Assembly (NCBI GenBank): GCA_016648135.1
Contig: JADDOH010002325.1
Coordinates: forward strand, 1-64,000
Direction of reading: 5' to 3'
DNA: 64,000 nucleotides
Source: Agrypnia vestita
Taxonomy: Eukaryota > Arthropoda > Insecta > Trichoptera > Phryganeidae
Shown one piece after another: positions 55,006-64,000 of this stretch (its first letter is position 1; every line of letters starts with the position of its first letter). The position numbers and the translations under genes were made by a program. Under the pieces are notes generated by a model, which was not told where the DNA came from, did no database searches, and was given only the letters and a program-made list of their open reading frames with translations.

Positions 55006-56967
55006 ACCCCCCTTTTCTTTTAACGTGAGCAACCAACAATGTCGAAGAGTATATTTACCCGTACACAATTTTCACTTGAAATTAAACTATAATTTTCACT
55101 ATATCCACTAGACACTCTAAGTCGACGGTCACTTTCACTCAAAAAAACAACCGACGCGGATTTCGCGCTCCCGTAGACGTTCACCAACTCCCTGATTTCT
55201 GCTGTGTCTTGACATTTTAAACCCCCCCTAGCAGCCAAAGGTCTTAAGTCGTGTGTTTCCAGGATTTTCAATATCCTACTTTCCTTGAAACCTAAATCTT
55301 TGTTCCTAAGATTCAATTTGGCAAAAAAAAACCATATCTCCACTCGGATATGTCAGTTGATCCCACCTCCTGTTGCCGTCTCTATCTCCATCCCTGTGCC
55401 CGTTTCGGGACGGACTTGGTGGCTTCAGACGGTTTGAACTCGCTTCACAAAGCGCGATAATTAATTTTTAATATTTAATTTCTAAGTTCAGTCCATATTG
55501 TCGTTTGATCAACCGTAACCACAATCTATCGGGTACTCCCCTAATCATAGTTGATGTTTCTTCATTATCTACCATTATCATGTCCCGTTCTCCCGTATTT
55601 TCACTCGTCTTTATCGGAAATTTAACGTTTCTTGGCCGCTATATCATGGGATCAATTTCCATATATTCACCACGTGCACACTGCATACCTAGATATAACA
55701 ATCATCCAAAGGTACTATACCTAATTTTAAATTAATTTTGGGCGATCTTTTCTCGTGGGTCACCCAATGAATCCTGTCTTTTTGCCCGCGGCTCTCCGCG
55801 CACAGGGACGTATTAGTTCCCTCCGTTGCGGAATTTAAACATAATTTGTAACCATTTATTATTATTTTTATTGGCAGTAAGATTGATCCACAAAATAACT
55901 ATGTTACATAGACAGTGAATATTCTCGAACAATATAATACTGGAAGAGTACTATTCGCTATAACACAATAAACTATTAATGTAAGTTAAATTAAATTTTT
56001 AAATTCAGTGGAAGATTTTTAAGATCGTTTTGCTTTTAATTTTTTTCCCAAAACAAAATAAATAAACAAATAAATAAACACACAGATACACACTCACACA
56101 ACCCACTATTGGACATGTTTTTATTATTCTTTTATCGATTGTATGTATGTGTTTTCGCGTAATTGGCCCAAAACTCTGTGCATCAATTATTGTCTTTTCT
56201 TCAAAGATTGATTAATTATATGGCTGTAAGAAACCCAATAAATGAAAACAAATAAAACAAATAAGTAAATAAACCTCCAGTGCCGCAGGCAAGGCGTCGG
56301 ATTAATTCAGTGCTCATTTATTGCCAAGGCACTGGACGCCTCCGCTGATAACTATATACCGCTCACCATGTTCTTAGAGGTGTGTTGAAAGATTGCTAGT
56401 ATCTGTCGAATCGGTCTCAAGTAGTTGTCTGTATTTGTACGTTTATCATTGTTACATGCTCTTGCTATATCCGTTCCACTTCACATTATTGTTCCTCCCG
56501 TCTTCGAATTTCTATCACACTATGTTCTCCTATGTTTTTGGTACTTATATGCTTGCTTTTTACTTGCATTTACTCCTATATATATTTGTTTCATTTATCC
56601 ATCCATCTATAAGATCCCCATACGCTTTATCCTTTTATTTCATGTGTATATGGGCCGCAAATTCATATTATTTTATTTACAATATTCTTATCTAGATACA
56701 CTTGTTCCAATTATGTTTTGTGGTTATTACTACCAAACCCGGCGAAATCTGAGCTAGAATAGCCAATCGTATACACGTTACCCGTCCTGTTGAAACTACG
56801 CTAACGTCGGACAGGTTTGTAGTGATTACATAGTTAATATATTGTATCTATATTCGAGTATATTATTTTCTTGTCGTGCCATTAATATGCTTACACGTTA
56901 TCGTTATCTCTTTCCTAACCGTATATACCGTCATTGCACAATTACCTATCTGTTGTAAAAGCCTGAA
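55006..56967. other. No gene recognised; simple A-rich and T-rich patches
   Basis: An (AAATA)n-like run lies at about 56058-56090. The hydrophobic frames at 56393-56757 are AT-composition effects with no domain signature. A GC-rich patch at 55785-55845 (GCCCGCGGCTCTCCGCGCAC) is notable only for composition. Confidence 0.4.
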
Positions 56968-57290
56968 GAGCGTTAGTCTACAGATAAATATAATAGAATT
57001 ATAGTTAACTTTTCTATCCGCCTACGTTATTCGACTCCCGCGAAACGAAAATGAATCATTATTCGCTCCTCGATAGAGCGTCAGTCTACAGATAAATATA
57101 ATGGAATTATAGTTAAATTTCCTATCTGCCTACGTTATCCGACTCCCGCGAAACGAAAATGAATCACTATTCGCTTCTCGACAGAGCGTTAGTCTACAGA
57201 TAAATATAATGGAATTATAGTTAACTTTCCTATCTGCCTACGTTATCCGATTCCCGCGAAACGAAAATAAATCATTATCCGCTCAGTTAA
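56968..57290. repeat. Three 108-bp tandem units
   Basis: GAGCGT(T/C)AGTCTACAGATAA…CCTACGTTAT(T/C)CGA(C/T)TCCC GCGAAACGAAAAT(G/A)AATCA begins at 56968, 57076 and 57184. The units differ by only a few bases each. Confidence 0.93.
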
Positions 57291-58091
57291 GGTCACCCCT
57301 CTGGTACATAGTGTACGTTTTATCCGTGCTTCACGGCCAATTCTTATAAATTATTTATGGGCGTTTTCCTCGCGCGATCCCCCGATTAGACCTGCCTTCC
57401 TTAGTTTTGCTCAATATTCTGCCTCTCTGTTGCACGGGGATCCACTCGAGATGAAGATATACGGCTCTCAAACGGTTTCAAAACCCGAGCAAAAAAGTCA
57501 ATAATTCAGAAACCTCGTGGAACTGTCAATATCATCGTCACCTTAGAGTAGACGTTAATCGGTTTTTTAACGGCTTAAACTGCAATTATCGCGACCCAAA
57601 TCTACGAAAGCCGTGTTCAGTATTTTTTATGGGAAGCACATGTGAACCGCTCGGACCGCGCCGATCGTCAACCATTTGTACCAAACGCGGCTTTACCACA
57701 AGATTAATATGTTTTATAAGAATTGAATAGTAACTGCCCGTAACCTATATCCGATCAATCGCTACTAACTCCGTCCCAATACTCCGCCAGGTGGGCTTAG
57801 CTCAATTTTTCCCGCGTAGCATTTAAATCATCTTAGTGTTCAAAATAAAAATAATAAAAAAAAAAATCTATAGAAACAGGTGATTCATCACAGTGTTCTA
57901 GCTTTATATATATATCAACAGAGCTATATTGATGACAGAGATGTATTGACAAATTTATATTACAGTTAGTGCCTACCTAGCAGTACCTACATCTGTATGG
58001 CTGCAATATGGCTCGATTTGTAAGTAATCATTTGCAATAACTCTTTGTAATAAAATTGTAACATACATTAATTTATATTATAATATTGTAC

Positions 58092-58245
58092 GAATAGCTT
58101 GTTGTTGTAGTGGTCATAACCCTCGTCTTGAGATATGTAGTCTATAAGTCGAGTTCCATTCCAGAACACCAGCAAATTTATCCTTTTTTCATAGCACAAG
58201 CGTTTGAAGCTTATTTTGAAAATTGCAAGAATACAGTAATTAGTA
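58092..58245 (+). mobile_element. tRNA-derived SINE, copy C
   Basis: CGAATAGCTTGTTGTTGTAG TGGTCATAACCCTCG is the decayed head. AGTTCCATTCCAGAACACCA GCAAATTTATCC then TTTCATAGCACAAGCGTTT matches copies A and B. The most diverged of the three. Confidence 0.75.
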
Positions 58246-58249
58246 AAGG

Positions 58250-61200
58250 AGAGTGATAAATAATTGCAACACGCATTTTCTGTTTATATTGCTATAAAAA
58301 CAAAATATTTTATGTTAAACGAGTGTGAGAGATAACGATCCAAATCTGGTCAATTTCCATGCCTTACCGACTTCCATCTCCAAAAAGATCGTTGAGATCG
58401 TGAAATGCATCACCAGCTTTCCACCCTTTCTCAAAGTGTTAGAGCATTATACGACTTATATGTGTATGGTTTTCGATACGAGTTTTATTTTCCTAACCCA
58501 ATCAAAGAATCGTGTGATATATATTTTTAATTAAATGTCAAATCCAAATCACAAAATGAACGCGAAAAAATCCATTACAATCTTTAGAATTTATTTACAT
58601 ATACATTAATTAATAATTATATTATTTTTTTTAATTTAAAAAAAATATTATTTTTTCTTTCTTTTGACTTGTATTATATTATGTACTTGTGTTGTGTGCA
58701 GTGACATTCAAGCGTGACATTTACATGATTTTAAATATTTATTTGTCAGAATAATTAAGAATCATTAAAATTTGAATTATAGTATCATAATTGAGATATA
58801 TCTTACATTTAAAAAAATTATCTATTTTTTTCAATGGTCTTACTGTATGTCCCTTCTCATTATGTAAAATCACTCATTAATGTTTTTTTTTTCAAAATAA
58901 TAATTTGCGTAAAAAAATACATTTTTGGATTTAGTTTTAATGTACTTCTCTTTAATTTGTATTTATTATGTTTACATATTTTGTATATTTTTATTGATAT
59001 GTACGATGAGATGATGAGCAACATTATTTTTATTAATACTGAGCAGTAATTGGATAATTGTTACTGCGTACTTTATGTATATTCAAATAATTAAAATTTG
59101 TATACCCTTTTCCTTAGAGGTTTGTGAGAATCAAGGGTTTGAGAAGATCCTTCTATCGTCCCCCATACTTATGAGATACTTCAGTACTTATTCAAGTACT
59201 TGATCAGTCAATGAGAATCTACCCTCATATTTTTTTGTTTATCCCAGCTTATCACAAGGCAAGTCCGTATAATCTTATTTACGAGAATAAATTTTTAAAA
59301 ATTCGATTCAAATGTTTTCTTCCAAATTACGCTTTAAAATAAATCATCTAAAAAATTTTGTATTTTCATAACACAAGCGCTTATATGGTATAACTTGAAG
59401 GAAGTGGTTGTAGAAAGGATTAAGAAAATGGGGTAGGCTTTCATAAAATAGTCATTATTGAATAAAACTCGCACTCTCAATGTGTTCGTAGTTAAATACG
59501 GTTTCAGATTTTATAATATTGCAGTAATAAACGAATTAATTTAATTGAAAACTTTCAACATCATTAAAAGATAAAAATATTTTTAATATTTACAGCGTAA
59601 AATGTAGACACAATTAATAATTTAAAAAAAACTTCATGTAAATAATATTTATAGTTTTTAAAATAATATCAATCATAGAGTTTGTTAGTTTTTTAAATTT
59701 AAAAATATTGTTTTTTTTTGTAGATTGTAGATTGTAGATTTTGTAAAATAATATGAATCGTAGAATTTAAAAAAATACATTTTTTTATATTTGAAGCAGA
59801 ATTTGCAGAAAAATATTTTATGTGAGACAAGTGAAACATTTTTTGAATTTGAACTTTTATTTAATGAACAAAGTCACTGGTTATGAATTTAACTAGCACA
59901 TTGTTCTAAAATTTATAGTCACCTAATGTTTCTTTAATATTTCACACATTTATTATCCACTTAGTAATTTGCACTAATTGTAGTCGCTCATTCGTGTAAC
60001 ACTTTTTATTAAACTATTTCTATCGCATCAACCACTTTCGAGAGTATTTTGTTCAATTTTCGTACGTAGGTACTTTGTCCGATATCTGTCACTCGGTAAG
60101 TCTGATCACATTGCCTTTATCTCTGGTTATTTTGCGTTTCTACATCGCACTTGTCAAACATTAATAATGATTTATTTACCGGCACTCGCTTCGCATTTTT
60201 GTACAAAACATGTTGGTTTTGCCGTTTTGCGATGCATTGAGAACTTTCTTCAAATTTCTAGCGGTTACTTGATTATTATATTGTTAACGAGAATGTTCCT
60301 ATTAATCCCAGATTCTTCCAGAGTGTTATGGAATGTTTTCGATAGTGCGTAATTTCTTCCTACTCTACCATCTAGTTATAATATAAATCAATCTTATATC
60401 ATTGTTAATCAATCTTTATAGTTTGTTTACATGCGGGTTGTATAGCTGTCCTCTACTGCGAATTGAAATAAATAAAAATGATCGAGTTTAATTTATTGGT
60501 AGATGCTATCATAAGATGAAACGCGACTTGAGTAGATTAAAAAAGTAGAATTACAAGACAAGTCAAATATCACCATTCCAAAAAAAACGTAGAATGTCAA
60601 TTTTTTGTACATTGTTAGTTACACTACGTACATATACTAAGTACCAAAAGATTCTCTTTGTGTGGCTATCCATTATTTTTTTACAATGAAAAATGATAAA
60701 ATTGCTCTAGATATACTTTTCTTTAAATTGAGTGCAAGAATATTCCTTTTAAAATGTTATTATTTTGTTCAAAGAAATCTGAAACTAGAAATTAAATTTT
60801 GTCATATTGATAAGCAAAAGTAGATTTTTTAATGTTAACAATATAATTAATTTGAATTACGAGAACACAAAATTTAAAAACTAAATTATGTCAGGTTGCA
60901 TATTTTGGAAAAGTTATAGATAATCCTATATGTAATTATTTTTTCCGAAACCGGTTGTTTTTAATAAGTAAACTATATTATTACAAACAAATTTCGATAT
61001 AAATTTGATCAAAAATGAGACATCATAAACCCTTACATTAAATAATAAAATCATTATTTTTTATTCAAGACTCAAACGCTTGGTTTCTTCAATGAACGTT
61101 ACATAAAAAATATTTTAATATTTTTTCTTTGTAATTTTTATTGTAGATTAGGCATTATCAAAATTCATTCACTGACAAAAATGGTAGAGTTTCCAACCCA

Positions 61201-61850
61201 GCACGAGGAACTCCTTAACCGATTTTCTAAGAATACGAGCAAACAATTCCACAATTACTCTAAAACTAAGGATGAAACCGCCCTTTGCTTCTATTAACAA
61301 AGTGCTTTAGAACTTAAGGAAACATTTGTTGAAAGCCTTTTCATGTCGCTGGTAAATATTCGTTATTTGTCAGAGCGCCTGGAATATATATAAATGTACG
61401 TCTTGTTTATAACGGCCGTTGTGGACGCCGTTAGACCCAGTCCCAATTAACGATATCGTGTAATGAATCTTTTGACCTATTTTTTTAAAACTTGAAACAA
61501 AAATACTTCTCTTGCAAAAATTTTCAGCGCCAAAGTATCTCGTTGACCTAGTTTTTACACCCGAGCTGATCAAGACTACAATGAAGTCCCGCTCCCGTAT
61601 ATGAAATGCATCCCCTGTATTGAATTAATAAAGCCGGGGTGGAAGTATCGTCAGATTGTTGCCAAGAAAGATTTTGATCGTTTTAATGATCTTGTAACAT
61701 CATACCACTGGTCTGCGGAACAAACTTACGTAATATGCTGTATACTTGATTGCATTGTTGCGAAATTTTAGAAAGAGGGACCTGCACATAATAGAGGAAT
61801 TCCAAACGATTTAAACCATTTCAGAAAATTTTAGGATAATCTGTTAGCTG
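58250..61850. other. AT-rich intergenic DNA, nothing recognised
   Basis: About 3.6 kb of A/T-dominated sequence with poly-A/poly-T runs. No splice-bounded open frames, RNA genes or repeat copies could be assigned. The short frames (e.g. 58325-58534, 60167-60352) have no domain signature. Confidence 0.5.
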
Positions 61851-61959
61851 ACAAAACACACGAAAATAAACGAAAAGATTCGAGTAAGAACTTTCATTAT
61901 CAACTATGATGCGATCATGAAGACTGGAAAGTCAAGCACGACAGTTACTATAAAAAAAG

Positions 61960-62690
61960 AAAAAAAAATGCAATAGACAAATTGCAACGAACATAAAGTG
62001 TGCCAGAGACGAGTGACGTATTCTTGTGTTAAAATAAAGTATACCACAGACGGGCGGTTTATTTAAATGCATAATTTACTAAGCTAATTTATCATTTCAC
62101 CATTTCGCCGTACACTATTGTACCGTGACGCACATCGCCTCATCCGAAGTCTTGAAAAAATGTGACGTAAAAGCGGATTAACACGTAAAGCCAAGGCAAA
62201 AAGGGCTGTGACATAAAAGAAGTGAACCTCAGAAAACAAGACAAAATTTCAGTTTTTGGAGGTAATGGTATCAGATGTGTCCATCGTCTTCATGGCAAAT
62301 ACACGATACCAGAATAAACTTTTGTGACAATGAAAAATCAAGTGAGTGTAATGGTGTAGGTTTGTATGAAAAAATATAGTGTTGGACGACTGGGAGTGGT
62401 TGAATGCTAAATACAACTAAAAGGTATAAAAATTTGATTTTGGTTCCAAAATTTTGCCCAGCATCAATGATAATGTTCGATGGTGATGATGATAGATGCA
62501 TCTTCCAACAGGACAAAGCCCCATGCCATACAGCCAAATGAGCATGAAAAGGTTACAGGACCACCAGATTAATATTTCGACTTGACCAGAGATTAGTCCG
62601 GGCTTGAATCTCATCAAAAATCTCTGGTCGATGATGAAAATATTGGTATCTCAACGCAACCTGGGAAAAAAAAAAAAAAAATTAAATAAT
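61960..62690 (+). pseudogene. Decayed Tc1-like transposase
   Basis: Pieces in shifting + strand frames follow Tc1 order. KCARDE-stop-RILVL lies near 62000. FGGNGIRCVHRLHGKYTIPE lies at about 62256-62315, then TMKNQVSVMV (parallel to the family's VKHGGG.VMVWG). CIFQQDKAPCHTAK at about 62499-62540 contains the second catalytic Asp. PEISPGLNLIKNLWSMMK at about 62588-62640 parallels SPDLNPIENLW. The SPDLNP Asp is Gly here and many stops intervene. The ends were not located. Confidence 0.75.
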
Positions 62691-63635
62691 AAAAAAATTT
62701 AAAATTTAATTTTTTGTTAACCGTGGTTCCATGTCATCATACCTGAAGATTTATGACAAAGTTGACTCCATGTATTGAAAAATGTATGAAGTTGTTATGT
62801 TAAAATGTTAATTTTAAATATTTTCAATATCTGTGTTATGAATAAATAATGTATGTTTTGTTGTCTTCGTTTAGTTCAGCATTCATGTTATTTTTTTATA
62901 AAAATATTCTAGTGAGTACAATATATGCTATTAAAATAGGGTTTTAAATTAATAAGTTAACATTATTACAGTTAAACACTAACTTGATTTTAAAATGTAT
63001 AAATAAATACCGTATACAAGCAATTTATAAAAAGTGTCCACACATAATTAATTATTTTTTGAATCATCAAACATTTGATGTTATTCAAGATTCTTTATCT
63101 CAGGGCGATAATATTAAGTCGTATAATTATACATTCAATTACATTACACATAGACGTATATTACACATTGCATTACACATTTAATATAAATTTAAAGATA
63201 AAAGCAGTGAGTAAATTAAATGATTGTAAGAGAATTAATTACTTTAAGCAATTTTTATACTGTGCGTATATATATAATATGCAGTAAATGTAATTTGTTC
63301 TGTCCGTCCCTCAATCAGTTAGTGACGAGGGGTGAAGAGATGGTTATTCCAGGGGCGAGGGCTAGAAGGGATGAAGTGGGAAGCCTACATCCCTTCTGTC
63401 GTTTTAGATTTTCTCTTTGTCTGTCAGATAATTATCGCTAAAAGTGTACGCAACAGTAAAGCAAAAAAATATATTATGAATTATCTTATATAACTAGCAC
63501 TTAAGCCTATCGTCGATTGCTTGCTACTAGGCCCTGCGAATGGCTATCACCTAGTGCTTTTTACACAATTACGTTATATTTTTAAACTGGCTACAGAAAT
63601 TTTGTGCACTGCATGCATTGCTTTTATATAGCTAC

Positions 63636-63671
<36 letters not shown>

Positions 63672-63800
63672 TAATCTTTCGTGTGTTTGAATTAAACACA
63701 TCTCCAACCAAAAATCCTATTTTAAAAAAAAAAAACATCTGTGTAAGAAAATCAAGATATCGATTTCTTTCTTCTTAGAGTCATTCTAATAATAAATAAT
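62691..63800. other. AT-rich DNA with a TA microsatellite
   Basis: No gene recognised. A (TA)n run occupies 63638-63668. An isolated GC-richer patch at 63300-63420 (CGTCCCTCAATCAGTTAGTG…) has no recognisable content. Confidence 0.5.
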
Positions 63801-63805
63801 GTTAA

Positions 63806-64000
63806 ATGTTCAAGTTTTTTGTTTGTAAAAATAGTATCAAAAGTTATTTATTAAATAATAAGTCCAAAATCTCCGATGAAGATAAAAGCGAAGTTTATCA
63901 ATTGAGTTGTAGAGATTGTGATGCGGTTTATATCGGACAAAGTGGGAGAAAAATAAAGGAAAGACTTGAAGAACATAAAAGAGCCGTAAAAAACTTTAGT
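63806..64000 (+). pseudogene. Penelope-like retroelement: start of C-terminal GIY-YIG endonuclease, cut by window end
   Basis: After an in-frame stop just upstream, a 65-codon frame runs off the window. It contains EVYQLSCRDCDAVYIGQSGR and then KIKERLEEHKRAVKN. VYQLSC..C...YIGQ(S/T)GR..KERL.EH is the GIY-YIG fold as found at the C-terminus of Penelope-like element reverse transcriptases: the VY and YIG strands, then the catalytic Arg in GR. The preceding Cys pair (C-x2-C) is also typical of Penelope endonucleases. The RT domain is absent upstream, so this copy is 5'-truncated. Whether the rest of the endonuclease is intact cannot be seen. Confidence 0.85.

Noticed and set aside
55755..55785. 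Primer-binding site and LTR edge of a minus-strand LTR retrotransposon (TTGGGTGACCCACGAG)
   Set aside because: It resembles a TGG…-type site, but no TG…CA long terminal repeat, partner LTR, gag/pol or target duplication could be found.
56393..56757. Membrane protein from overlapping hydrophobic open frames
   Set aside because: Two overlapping frames of T-rich sequence give hydrophobic residues by composition. There is no conserved motif, splice context or start context.

Overview
The window is about two-thirds A+T. It shows eukaryotic gene structure (short exons, GT-AG introns, polyadenylation signals) and a dense load of animal transposable elements: mariner, Tc1-like, hAT, Helitron-like, non-LTR, Penelope-like, tRNA-derived SINE and several foldback/MITE families. 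This mix and the NF-kB-type ankyrin gene fit an arthropod, most likely an insect. The order cannot be fixed from the sequence alone. There is no sign of prokaryotic or organelle DNA.

0-13 kb holds the only host protein-coding signal. On the + strand, six short exons (4479-4520, 4717-4817, 6251-6429, 8858-9010, 9876-10048, 11941-11988) join in consistent splice phase. They give an about 231-residue ankyrin-repeat protein resembling the C-terminal half of NF-kB p105/Relish. No Rel-homology exons were found upstream. The last exon stops at the start of what should be the next ankyrin repeat, six bases before AATAAA. The introns are filled with transposons: a SINE, a Helitron-like minisatellite element, a TA-flanked MITE and a mariner with a broken transposase. 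Downstream, 12557-12741 is the terminal exon of a C2H2 zinc-finger protein. Its splice phase shows it cannot be the next exon of the ankyrin gene.

13-33 kb is gene-poor and full of repeats: a non-LTR tail, five copies of a CAGGG-ended palindromic family, Helitron-like arrays, a MITE with a transposase-start relic, a 908-bp non-autonomous hAT with a perfect 8-bp target duplication, a head-to-head pair of tRNA-like SINEs, and Penelope-like terminal structures. At 28.3-28.7 kb a minus-strand core promoter (TATA box, TCAGT initiator, heat-shock-element-like motifs) has no recognisable gene downstream.

33-48 kb contains GC-rich duplicated blocks, a full-length cecropia/Hsmar1-type mariner with an uninterrupted 339-aa transposase and intact D,D34D residues, and an about 2.9-kb composite element with long terminal inverted repeats that has collected other transposons. 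It also has a second element of that family, a GC-rich island with a 16-bp hairpin, and non-LTR fragments.

49-57.5 kb differs in texture: a satellite of about 63 bp with GAT runs passing into a 147-bp higher-order array, a very degenerate AACCCGG-motif repeat field, longer direct repeats, and a 108-bp triplicate. No gene was recognised there.

57.5-64 kb is mostly AT-rich sequence with a SINE, a decayed Tc1-like transposase and, at the window edge, the GIY-YIG endonuclease end of a Penelope-like retroelement running off the window.
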